A stretch of 64,000 nt of DNA, taken from positions 393,914 to 457,913 of the forward strand of contig NZ_WBPF01000021.1 in assembly GCF_008923725.1 (NCBI RefSeq), given 5' to 3'. The DNA is from Bacillus sp. CH140a_4T (GTDB lineage: Bacteria; Bacillota; Bacilli; Bacillales; Bacillaceae_G). A program made the position numbers and the translations under genes. Positions 27,801 through 34,744 of this stretch are shown here, one piece after another (within the stretch, counting starts at the first letter, position 1; each line of letters begins with the position of its first letter). Below the pieces are notes generated by a model. That model worked only from the letters and a program-made list of their open reading frames with translations. It was not told the origin of the DNA and searched no databases.

Positions 27801-28862
27801 AAAAATAAATGTAGAAGCTCCTACACTTTCACCTTCTCTAAGTAACATTGGAGTTAAAGGATCATCCTCTAAAAATTCTCTCGCTGATAAGAAAAAGACA
27901 TACATCGGAATTAAAGGAACTTTTGCATCCGCTTGCGCAGAAGAATTATATATTCTGCGCATATTAAGTGGAGTAAATAATACTTCTGCTAGTTTCTGTG
28001 CATCTTGTTGATTTTCAGATAAAAAGCGCATACTTCTCTGTTCATCCCATACGTGAGGAAGCCACCTCATCCAATCCCATTGTTTTTTTTCCTTTTCATG
28101 ATAAAATGCTGCTATTTTCACTTCATTTGGTGCATGATGCGTCATAATTTGTGTCGTTACAATTCGAATAAAGTTTAGTCTATCTTCTTTATTTCCAACT
28201 ACACCAATTACATCGTTTTTTTTCAAAGAAATTGAAATGTGTCCATTTGGTATCGTATTGAAATCCCTTTTCACATTTTGCGCTTCTGTAACTAATGGAT
28301 TTTCTTCATAACCTTTCTGCTCAGGCACCTTCAATTCTACAAGGAATGGTCTTTCTCCTGTACCAATACGAATATCTAAAAAGTCTGGACTTTCAGGTGT
28401 ACGCTCCCATAAATTACTTTCCCGATTTTCAATTCTTTGTACACTTTTTAATGGGCTTGGGTTTTGTGTAATTAAATATTTTGCTTGTTCAACCTTTAAC
28501 GTATCTAATTCCACTCGATGCTTTTGAATTTGCTCTAAGTACCTTGTTTGTAATTGTTCAACCATTTGACGATGTTCTTTCTTTTTACGGAAATGCCCCA
28601 TCGTTGTAATTATATATGATCCCAACATCGGAATACTTGAAACCATCATTAATGGCATATAACTTGCATTCATCTTCATAAATTTCATCATTACAAAATA
28701 TAATACCAATGTTAAAACCGTCATCATTGCAGGCAGTAACATTGTTTCAATTGAAAATTTCGGCTCCTCTGGTATATTTGGTGGATCATGAATAATAACA
28801 TCCCCTGTCGGTATATCTACTTTCACACGCGGAGAGCGTTGAAAATACGGTGATTTTTGCAC
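24855..28862 (-). CDS. essC: EssC-type FtsK/SpoIIIE ATPase of type VII secretion, without FHA domains
   Basis: Motor ATPase of T7SSb, 1335 aa. Two membrane spans near the N-terminus (about residues 45-90) are followed by three P-loop domains. The first is intact (Walker A GTTGSGKS at about 497, DYKGGGM, Walker B LFIVIDEF). The second has GMPGTGKTT (about 832) and the third a degenerate GRIEGGKTS (about 1105). EssC and YukBA usually begin with two FHA domains (total about 1480-1495 aa), which are missing here. I choose GTG at 28862: AAGGAG lies nine bases upstream and it clears the preceding gene, whereas the open frame to 28958 would overlap it by 65 bases. Confidence 0.92.
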   Translation of the reverse strand: MQKSPYFQRSPRVKVDIPTGDVIIHDPPNIPEEPKFSIETMLLPAMMTVLTLVLYFVMMKFMKMNASYMPLMMVSSIPMLGSYIITTMGHFRKKKEHRQMVEQLQTRYLEQIQKHRVELDTLKVEQAKYLITQNPSPLKSVQRIENRESNLWERTPESPDFLDIRIGTGERPFLVELKVPEQKGYEENPLVTEAQNVKRDFNTIPNGHISISLKKNDVIGVVGNKEDRLNFIRIVTTQIMTHHAPNEVKIAAFYHEKEKKQWDWMRWLPHVWDEQRSMRFLSENQQDAQKLAEVLFTPLNMRRIYNSSAQADAKVPLIPMYVFFLSAREFLEDDPLTPMLLREGESVGASTFIFAEQRERLPMECDLVISLNGENGELVETFSSSAENNGTTRASFKVDRLSFERCELGARNIAPIRMKSSTAANIPKVLTFLDLFQAKNMEELQVLERWKENRYPTSLPVPIGVREGSKPVFLNIHDKIEKKGHGPHGLMAGTTGSGKSEVIQSIIAALAATYHPHEMAFMLIDYKGGGMSNTFAGLPHIIASITNLEDPNLIERARISLKAELERRQKLFIQAGNVQHLDEYYETSWREKEPLPHLFIVIDEFAQMKKEQPDFMDELISVAAIGRTLGVHLLLATQKPSGVVNDKIWSNSRFRICLRVQDDADSREMLKIPDASKINVPGRGYLQVGSNEVLELFQSAWSGAPYNPDEEKVLDIVDFTEVKLSGERIKVKKRPKPMTNSPKQLQAFIQYVQSVSEKENIKALPGPWLDPLPEKLLLKEFYAMEDWTIAEWNKSKEYLQVTVGLIDDVANQAQFPLKLDLQEGHLNIYGMPGTGKTTMLQTIIMSLAVSHTPEEVNFYIIDFGRMFLDFRDLPHVGGVVQEDENEKMKRLFGFLKKEITYRKESFSNIGAKSFSMYNRMVAKKIPAIVVMVDGYIRFKNEFEKENEVLEMLLRESSTYGVYFYFSLNQTIDMFDRVRNNIPMAITFELQDRAEYPSLVGRPNFPLIEVPTGRGLMKGQPPELFQAALPFIGESELEYSQQLKTIIQKMGSEWNGEKAKEIPMVPKEIFVEDIVEQLEPTQISAGVETDDIRLQNFSLDEMNHIFIGGRIEGGKTSLLQTLLFTTTYQYSPEKIELYLVDLGERPTGILALGDLPHVKKRVTDDMQLKEMLDELLELINNREAVVPSIDPNITVEFPYKKIIIAIDDIDQMLTVLSTDYEAKNKMELIVQNCKNKGVHFLTAATTSSVNSFSHEKWFGEIRKRSIGYLLGTTHNNDVYFFNMKLPHAEIDQELLSGDGYCIRRKPIKIKCAYTPLHLLRTMTDKISVKWSELKVK

Positions 28863-28893
28863 AAAACATTTCTCCTTCCCCATCCAAAAACTA

Positions 28894-29256
28894 TTACTCA
28901 ATGATTTTCCATACATAATCTTCTTCACTAGAAGACATACCTTGTTTAACAGGTTCATTATAAACTTCTTCTGCCGGCATCATTTCAAAAGAAGGGATAA
29001 TTGTCCCTTTTTTATGTAGTATTACATATTGTCCATCCCACACATCATTATCGCGCAACGTTTCATCATTTCGAATAGAATGCCATTCTTCTTTATCTTT
29101 TGCCACTCTAATTTCATAAATCCCGCTTAATGCTTCATCTATTTTTTCATGATGTAAAATTGCTTCAATAATTTGTACCGCTTTCACGTCATTTGGAATT
29201 GCAATATCAATTTCTTCATTTGACTGTTTTATGTATGTCACAATAATCTCTTCCAC
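28894..29256 (-). CDS. YukD-like ubiquitin-fold protein
   Basis: Protein of 120 aa, longer than YukD (about 80 aa). The N-terminal 85 residues fit the ubiquitin-like YukD/EsaB fold: IIVTYIKQSNEEIDIAIPND as the first hairpin, then a helix (AVQIIEAILHH), strands with YEIRVAKDKEEW and the end VWDGQYVILHKKG. The extra 35 residues are acidic and end in VWKIIE. EsaB/YukD are cytosolic accessory factors of T7SSb. It lies between the PP2C gene (29 bases) and essC (31 bases). Confidence 0.75.
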   Translation of the reverse strand: MEEIIVTYIKQSNEEIDIAIPNDVKAVQIIEAILHHEKIDEALSGIYEIRVAKDKEEWHSIRNDETLRDNDVWDGQYVILHKKGTIIPSFEMMPAEEVYNEPVKQGMSSSEEDYVWKIIE

Positions 29257-29285
29257 GTTTATTCACCTTTTTTCCATCATGTTTG

Positions 29286-30059
29286 TTACCAAGAAACATC
29301 TAAAAATGAAATATCATCGCTTGTCGGAGAGTTCTGTGCCCTCTCAATTTCTTTTAACACTTCCTCAAAGTTATACTGCTTAAGCGGTACAAGTCCGTCT
29401 GAGTGAATAACTATCCGATTAGCTTCTTGTCTTGATAATGTCTTTGAAAAAACCGCCAATTCCCCACCAATAATGCCTCGCTGTGTAGACCATCTTTTCT
29501 CTATATTTCTCTTAAACTTCATTACATTCGAACAATTCTCCTTATCTTGAAACAATTGTACAAATGAATCGCCATGTGTAACTATCGTTATATTTGCTTT
29601 ATCTTGATTTGGAATGCGTTCTATTTTCCCTCCAATAAACATCGTTTCACTACCTTGTTTTCGCTTTTCTTCCAAAACATCGCGTAGTAACCACGGTGTT
29701 TCTTCTGGCAATCGAAATGCACTCACTTCCTCTGAAGCTTCTTCTATCCAATTTTTTAACTGTTCATTTAATAATGTAGCAATATCCAGTCCACTTTCTT
29801 GACATGTTTCAAACAAGTTTACTAACTTCATACCAAGAAATTTTGCAGCAATTTCACCATGAAAAGACAGCCCTACACCATCACATAACGCAAATATGAA
29901 ACTAGTTCCATTATCTAGAAATACTAGAAAGTCTTGTCCACTCTCGCTTAAATCCTGCGTTTCTTTTGCTCTTACATAGCTATATCGATAAGTAAAATGT
30001 TTAGTTTCCTCTTCTTGCAATACCGTTTCTTTCTCTTGAGATAGAATATATTTCATCAT
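29286..30059 (-). CDS. PP2C-family protein phosphatase of the T7SS locus
   Basis: Ser/Thr phosphatase of 257 aa. The metal-binding motifs of PP2C are present: FALCDGVG near residue 56, IHSDGLVPL near 225 and SDDISFLDVSW at the very end, with the expected aspartates. FHGEIAAKFL follows the first motif as in other PP2C enzymes. No membrane span, so cytosolic. It probably reverses phosphorylation by the kinase-TPR protein encoded in the same locus. It lies nine bases after the vWA gene; GGAGAG is six bases before its ATG. Confidence 0.85.
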   Translation of the reverse strand: MMKYILSQEKETVLQEEETKHFTYRYSYVRAKETQDLSESGQDFLVFLDNGTSFIFALCDGVGLSFHGEIAAKFLGMKLVNLFETCQESGLDIATLLNEQLKNWIEEASEEVSAFRLPEETPWLLRDVLEEKRKQGSETMFIGGKIERIPNQDKANITIVTHGDSFVQLFQDKENCSNVMKFKRNIEKRWSTQRGIIGGELAVFSKTLSRQEANRIVIHSDGLVPLKQYNFEEVLKEIERAQNSPTSDDISFLDVSW

Positions 30060-30068
30060 ACTTCTCTC

Positions 30069-30833
30069 CTATCGAACCGGCGTTGCAGCAGACATTTGAA
30101 ATCCAAGTGATACTAAGTCCGCATTCGTCCCAGGAAACATCATCACAGCACCATCTGCAATATGAAACCCATGTTCCATCATCATCTCACGATAGCTTTG
30201 AGGGATAGGCGATGAAAGTCTTTGCAACTTTGCACCATATTCATCTGTAATCTCTGTATTTGGCATAATTCCTTCCCACTTCTTTATATTAGAAATTTGG
30301 TCTTGCATAATTTCATCTGAAATAAAAATGTTTTCAATTAGTACGTTTCCATCAGGTACAGACATATTCATAATTCTTCGTACAATTAATTCTGGATCTT
30401 CACCAGTTGATGCCCCATCTGTCATATGACAGACAATAGGAGCTGGCCCGTCTTGTAAATTTGGTAGTTCCTTTTGCAATAACTTCTCCACTACAGAGAA
30501 AGCTTTTGCTGTATCAGTTAAACGATGCGTTTGGATTTTTTCTAGTGGGCGAAGTCTTGCTACCTCGTCTATTGTTTTCACACCGCCCAATAAATCAAAA
30601 ACATGATCGCTATAGGCTAAAATAGATAACTTATATCTCGGAAGCAAGCGACTACCTTTTGTTGAACGAAATACCATTTGGCGAATCGCTAAAGAAAGAG
30701 CATCCGTTACAATATCAATTCTTCTTTTTTCTTCTCCGCCTGCATCCATCATTTGGTTCATTGATGCGCTTACATCAAGAAGATAAATTATATAAGCTGG
30801 TGTTTGCTGTGTTGCTTGAGTTTGATATAACAT
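30069..30833 (-). CDS. vWA-domain protein (TerY-like), first gene of the T7SS operon
   Basis: Protein of 254 aa consisting of one von Willebrand factor A domain. The MIDAS metal site is complete: DVSASMN (residues 20-26), the threonine in HRLTDTAKA and the aspartate in MTDGAS. The end of the protein (PGTNADLVSLGFQMSAATPV) is typical of TerY-like vWA proteins. TerY proteins occur with a PP2C and a Ser/Thr kinase as a phosphorylation triad, and both partners are encoded downstream here. Promoter-like sequence lies about 55 bases upstream, and AAGGG is eight bases before the ATG. Confidence 0.85.
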   Translation of the reverse strand: MLYQTQATQQTPAYIIYLLDVSASMNQMMDAGGEEKRRIDIVTDALSLAIRQMVFRSTKGSRLLPRYKLSILAYSDHVFDLLGGVKTIDEVARLRPLEKIQTHRLTDTAKAFSVVEKLLQKELPNLQDGPAPIVCHMTDGASTGEDPELIVRRIMNMSVPDGNVLIENIFISDEIMQDQISNIKKWEGIMPNTEITDEYGAKLQRLSSPIPQSYREMMMEHGFHIADGAVMMFPGTNADLVSLGFQMSAATPVR

Positions 30834-30886
30834 GTTTCATACCCTTCCATACATTATTATATGAACTTTTTTTATATTCATATTTC

Positions 30887-30916
30887 ATTATAACTTATGA
30901 ATTTTCTTTTTCTCAA
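30887..30916 (-). promoter_or_regulatory. Possible sigma-A promoter of the T7SS operon
   Basis: TTGAGA (30916-30911), an 18-base spacer and a perfect TATAAT (30892-30887) on the minus strand, about 54 bases before the vWA start codon. A second TATAAT further upstream (near 30921-30926) has no clear partner. Confidence 0.55.
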
Positions 30917-30990
30917 TTCATTATAAAATGTTCTTAATATAATTTACATATTTTCACACAAAAAATTTATTCCTTTTAACATATGTTGAA

Positions 30991-31031
30991 AATAATACAC
31001 CCCTTCTATACTATAGAAGGGGTGTATTATT
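30991..31031 (-). terminator. Strong terminator of the AspRS gene
   Basis: Nineteen-bp perfect stem AATAATACACCCCTTCTAT / ATAGAAGGGGTGTATTATT with a 3-base loop, overlapping the stop codon of the synthetase gene. Confidence 0.85.
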
Positions 31032-32328
31032 ACGGTATAAGACGTGTACAATCTCTCGGAAAAGCACTCGCCTCTCGTACATTTTTTAATTCTAATAGTT
31101 TGTATACAACTCTCTCTAATCCAATTCCAAAACCACCATGCGGGGGACAACCGTATCGGAATGTATTTAAATAAGATTGAAATTCATCTGGATGTAACCC
31201 TTTTTCTTTAAAAGAAGCAAGTAATATATCATAATTATGAATTCGTTGTGCCCCTGATGTTATTTCTAATCCCTTATATAATAAGTCGAATGAATCAGTA
31301 ATAGATGAATTCTCTTTATTCGGCATCGTATACATCGGCCTAGCTTCTTTCGGATAATGCGTAATGAAAACTAACTCACTCTTATATGTTTCCTTCACGT
31401 ATTTTCCTAGTAACTTTTCACCTTCTGTATCTAAATCCCCAATTGGCGATTCTTTCCGGTACTTATTTTTCAAAATTTCTTGCGCCTCTAACAATGTGAT
31501 TTTAGGTATTTCTGTAATAACAGGTACTTCTATTTGTAAAAGTTGTAGTTCTTTTTCACAGTTTTTTGCTACTTGTTGAAACATATATCGTAAAACATCC
31601 GTTTCTAATTGCATCACTTCATAAAAATCATGAATAAATCCAAGTTCTACGTCTAACGATATATATTCATTCAAATGACGGGAAGAATTATGATGCTCCG
31701 CTCTGTAAACAGGAGCAACTTCAAAAACACGTTCTAACCCTCCAGCTACCATCATTTGTTTATAAAACTGTGGTGATTGTGCTAAATAAGCTTCTTTTTG
31801 AAAGTATGGAAGTTTAAAAACATTCGCTCCTCCTTCTGCCCCTTGCGAAACAATTTTCGGAGTAAATATACGTGTGAAATCTTTCTCTATAAGAAATTCA
31901 CTAAAGCTCTGAACGAGTGTAGATTTCACTTTAAATATCACCGCGGTTCGCTCATGTCTTAATGATAATACCCGCTCATTCAGTAGTTGATCTAAACCAA
32001 CTTGTAACTTCTTTTTATTTATTTCAAACGGAAGTGGTTCTGCGCCATTTAATATTTTCACTTCGTGAGCAAGCACTTCAACCCCTAATTCTGTTTTCGA
32101 AGTCTCTACTATTTGACCTACTACTTGAACAACACTTTCCACATCTACCTTATATCCAGCTAACTCATTTTCTAATACACATTGCATAACTCCCGATCGA
32201 TCTCTTATTAATAAAAAACTAACATTACCTAGATGACGAATCTTTTTTACCCATCCTTGCAGTAATACAACCTTTCCGCTTTGCCCTGTACATTCTTTTG
32301 TGAGTGAACGCTTCATTATTGAAACCAT
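31030..32328 (-). CDS. Archaeal-type aspartyl-tRNA synthetase (probably non-discriminating, AspS2)
   Basis: Class II synthetase of 432 aa. It has an N-terminal OB-fold anticodon domain (VLLQGWVKKIRHLGNVSFLLIRDR), then motif 2 (FEVAPVYRAEHHNSSRHLNEY, about residue 195) and motif 3 (GCPPHGGFGIGLERVV near the end). It lacks the large GAD insertion of bacterial AspRS (about 590 aa), which makes it the short archaeal/eukaryotic type that often charges both tRNA-Asp and tRNA-Asn. A normal AspRS is expected elsewhere in the genome. It is controlled by a T-box with Asp specifier, and a mini-ORF rich in Asp and Asn codons overlaps its start. ATG at 32328 is seven bases from GAGGG. Confidence 0.9.
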   Translation of the reverse strand: MVSIMKRSLTKECTGQSGKVVLLQGWVKKIRHLGNVSFLLIRDRSGVMQCVLENELAGYKVDVESVVQVVGQIVETSKTELGVEVLAHEVKILNGAEPLPFEINKKKLQVGLDQLLNERVLSLRHERTAVIFKVKSTLVQSFSEFLIEKDFTRIFTPKIVSQGAEGGANVFKLPYFQKEAYLAQSPQFYKQMMVAGGLERVFEVAPVYRAEHHNSSRHLNEYISLDVELGFIHDFYEVMQLETDVLRYMFQQVAKNCEKELQLLQIEVPVITEIPKITLLEAQEILKNKYRKESPIGDLDTEGEKLLGKYVKETYKSELVFITHYPKEARPMYTMPNKENSSITDSFDLLYKGLEITSGAQRIHNYDILLASFKEKGLHPDEFQSYLNTFRYGCPPHGGFGIGLERVVYKLLELKNVREASAFPRDCTRLIP

Positions 32329-32389
32329 TATATTTCCCTCCAGTAATTTTATATTTATTTACGTTATTGTTGTCATCGTCATCATCCAC
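32225..32389 (-). CDS. Candidate Asp/Asn-rich leader peptide in the AspRS leader
   Basis: After the T-box terminator lies the perfect ribosome site AAAGGAGGTGA (32406-32396). The GTG at 32389 is eight bases from GGAGG, the best distance, and starts a frame reading M-D-D-D-D-D-N-N-N-V-N-K-Y-K. The five Asp and three Asn codons are at 32386-32363. The frame runs on for 54 aa and ends at TAA 32227-32225 inside the AspRS gene in another frame. A second GTG in the same frame is at 32395. The other frame offers ATG ATG ACG ATG ACA ACA and a stop, reading MMTMTTIT, with a 13-base spacing. Ribosome stalling at Asp/Asn codons would suit a synthetase for both tRNAs. Translation is not proven. Confidence 0.4.
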   Translation of the reverse strand: MDDDDDNNNVNKYKITGGKYNGFNNEAFTHKRMYRAKRKGCITARMGKKDSSSR

Positions 32390-32416
32390 GGTCACTCACC
32401 TCCTTTCAAAGAATAC

Positions 32417-32640
32417 AAAAATCCGCCCCTATAAATAGGGACGGATTTTTCCGCGGTACCACCCAAATTGTCATAATGACCATCTTAGCCCTGATAACGG
32501 TAGGTACCGTTTGCTTTTACTAATTATCACGTTCAAAGCAACACTCACAGGTGTCCTTCCATCATGCGGTATCGCAATCTTCTCAGCAACCGATTGCTCT
32601 CTGTAGACCTTTGCATCATGTACTTTTCCTGATCATCACT
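32417..32640 (-). promoter_or_regulatory. T-box riboswitch, specifier GAC (Asp), upstream of the AspRS gene
   Basis: T-box motif TGGGTGGTACCGCGG is at 32451-32465, preceding a terminator (32417-32450, AAAAATCCG...CGGATTTTT with T tract). In stem I, CAGG/CCTG closes the lower helix and CATGATGC/GCATGATG the upper. The internal loop is AAAAGTA on the 5' side and GAAGGACA on the 3' side. By the same geometry as the other leaders in this window (codon, one base, lower helix), the specifier is GAC at plus-strand 32553-32555, aspartate. Confidence 0.9.
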
Positions 32641-32711
32641 TTTTATATTTACAGAGTATTCTATCTCTTTGTTTTATAAAACGCAAGCCTTTTTACATAT
32701 ATTTTGATTTT

Positions 32712-34076
32712 TCACATCCACTTTTGTACAATCTCCTCTAAAGCCATTCCACGCGAGCCTTTTAGTAATACAACATCCTTTTTCGTTATAACTTTTAATA
32801 CTTCCTCTGCTATTTTTGCTTTATTATTAAATGACTGTACTTTTCCTGTATCATATTTCTTTCTCGCTTCTTCCGCTACAATTTCAGCTAACTCTCCAAA
32901 CGTGAATACATATTGAATGCTCTCTTTATTTAGCATTTTACCAATTTCTCTATGATATGTTTCAGCATTCTTACCTAACTCCAACATATCCCCAATTACT
33001 ATCATTTTTTTCTCATAGGCATTTAATTCCTGTAACGTTTCAATTGCAGCCTTCATTGAAGAAGGACTGGCATTCCATGCATCGTTAATAATCGTAAAAC
33101 CTGTTTTAGCAGTTATAAATTGAAAGCGCATATGAGTAATATCAACTTGCCGCAATGCCTCCTGTATTTTTAATGTAGGAACATTGTAAAATTGACCTAC
33201 AGCGATTCCAACGATCGTATTTAATATATTATGCTTTCCGTGTAAGGGGACATCGTACTGTATATTTGAATCATTTACTTTAAAATGAACACCATATTCA
33301 TCTAATTGCACGTTTGTTGGAAACAAATCATTTGTATACGTTTCACCAAATGTCTTACAATTTATACTCAATAGATTCTTATTTTTCAAAAGCAATGGTT
33401 CATCACCATTATATAAAAACAAACTATTTCCTATTAAACCGTCAATAATTTCTAATTTAGCCTTCGCAATTTCTTCTTTTGATCCAAGCTTTTCTAAGTG
33501 AGATTGGCCGATCATTGTAATGATTGCTACATCTGGCTGTGCTATTTTTGATAAGTTTCGAATTTGTCCTTTTTCACTCATCCCCATTTCAAGTATTAAA
33601 AACTCTGTATCTCTTTCCATTTCTAAAATTGTTAACGGCAAACCGATTTGACTATTAAAATTGCCCTTTGTTTTATGCACACGATAAGTTGTATTTAAAA
33701 TTGTGTTTATTATATCTTTTACTGTTGTCTTACCATTACTACCAGTAATTCCGATTACTTTTACATTTAGCTCTTTTCGATAAAATTGTGCCAATTGTTG
33801 CAAAGCAAACAAAGTGTCATCTACAAATATAATTGCTACCCCTTTTGGCGGAGTGCCGTAAGACTTTTTCCATAAAGAAGCGACAGCTCCATTATCCATT
33901 GCCTCTTTCACATAATCATGTCCATCTTTCACTCTAATAATTGGGACAAACAAATTCCCTTTCTTAATTTTCTTGGAGTCAATACAGATACCTTGTATCT
34001 CCATATTGTGAAACGATTCTCGTAATCCTTCTCCATCTACTACCTCTTCAAGTTTTTTTAAATTCATTTGAATCAA
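32712..34076 (-). CDS. UDP-N-acetylmuramoyl-tripeptide:D-Ala-D-Ala ligase (MurF type)
   Basis: Mur ligase of about 454 aa. It adds D-Ala-D-Ala to the UDP-MurNAc-tripeptide with ATP in the cytosol. The P-loop is GITGSNGKTTVKD near residue 110, followed by KTKGNFNSQIGLPLTILEM (a MurF signature), ILEMGMSEKGQI and HGKHNILNTIVGIAVG. NDAWNASPSSMKAAIETL marks the third domain. TTG at 34076 is the best start because AAAGGTGAT precedes it; ATG at 34067 is an alternative. Not in a cell-wall gene cluster, so this is probably a second MurF copy; the main murF would be elsewhere. Confidence 0.85.
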   Translation of the reverse strand: MIQMNLKKLEEVVDGEGLRESFHNMEIQGICIDSKKIKKGNLFVPIIRVKDGHDYVKEAMDNGAVASLWKKSYGTPPKGVAIIFVDDTLFALQQLAQFYRKELNVKVIGITGSNGKTTVKDIINTILNTTYRVHKTKGNFNSQIGLPLTILEMERDTEFLILEMGMSEKGQIRNLSKIAQPDVAIITMIGQSHLEKLGSKEEIAKAKLEIIDGLIGNSLFLYNGDEPLLLKNKNLLSINCKTFGETYTNDLFPTNVQLDEYGVHFKVNDSNIQYDVPLHGKHNILNTIVGIAVGQFYNVPTLKIQEALRQVDITHMRFQFITAKTGFTIINDAWNASPSSMKAAIETLQELNAYEKKMIVIGDMLELGKNAETYHREIGKMLNKESIQYVFTFGELAEIVAEEARKKYDTGKVQSFNNKAKIAEEVLKVITKKDVVLLKGSRGMALEEIVQKWM

Positions 34077-34158
34077 ATCATCACCTTTTTCCATTTTATT
34101 ACATAAAAATTGTGTTTTTTACGCATATTAATTAACAAATTTAAAGCGAGGTGTGTAT

Positions 34159-34641
34159 ATGAAAAAAACAATAAGTTTCTTTCTCCTTTTGTTATGCCTA
34201 ATCGTAGTAAATGAAACGTACGCCTATTCACCAAAATCTTTACCAATCTCCCAAAACTCTGATCAATGGCAAGTGAATATTGATGAACCAAAAAAAATAA
34301 GCAAAAAGATGCTTCAAACTAAAAAAGATGAAGTTCAAACATATCAATTTTCAGTAAAAAATGTCGGAAACAGTGAAGTATATAACGTACAAGTCGAAGT
34401 ATTCCGCAACGAGCCAAAAACGAAAACAAAATATGAACTTTTCTCACGAAAGGAAAGTCGCTTAGCAAGTGGAAAAACTGGATTTGAGCATACTAATTTT
34501 CCAGTTTCTACAAAAGCAGATGAAGTTGATGTAATCATTACTTGGCAAGAACACCCTTTCCGCTCTATGAGAAACGGCCAAAAAGTTGAGTCTAGAAAAT
34601 TTAAAGAGCATTTTGTTTTTAAAGATGAAAAAAATAACTAG
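34159..34641 (+). CDS. Secreted protein of unknown function
   Basis: Small secreted protein of 160 aa. A clear signal peptide (KKTISFFLLLLCLIVVNETYA, cleavage after AYA-like sequence near residue 22) is followed by a single beta-rich domain with QTYQFSVKNVGNSEVYNVQV, which looks like an Ig-like/CARDB-type fold. ATG at 34159 has GAGGTG six bases before it. It stands alone between the divergent MurF gene and the convergent protease gene, with a shared strong terminator. I cannot assign a role. Confidence 0.65.
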   Translation: MKKTISFFLLLLCLIVVNETYAYSPKSLPISQNSDQWQVNIDEPKKISKKMLQTKKDEVQTYQFSVKNVGNSEVYNVQVEVFRNEPKTKTKYELFSRKESRLASGKTGFEHTNFPVSTKADEVDVIITWQEHPFRSMRNGQKVESRKFKEHFVFKDEKNN

Positions 34642-34707
34642 AATGCAGATAAATTCACACTACCATTCCTATAGCTTACTTTACTAGTACCAGTTCATAA
34701 GCAAATT

Positions 34708-34741
34708 AAAAAGTCGTGGCTTATAAATGCCACGACTTTTT
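34708..34741. terminator. Bidirectional terminator
   Basis: Perfect 13-bp stem AAAAAGTCGTGGC / GCCACGACTTTTT with an 8-base loop between convergent genes. Confidence 0.9.
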
Positions 34742-34744
34742 ACA

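Noticed and set aside
32363-32386. Reading the AspRS leader mini-ORF only as the threonine-type peptide MMTMTTIT
   Set aside because: That frame's ATG is 13 bases from the ribosome site and the codons do not match the enzyme. It is kept only as an alternative to the Asp/Asn frame.
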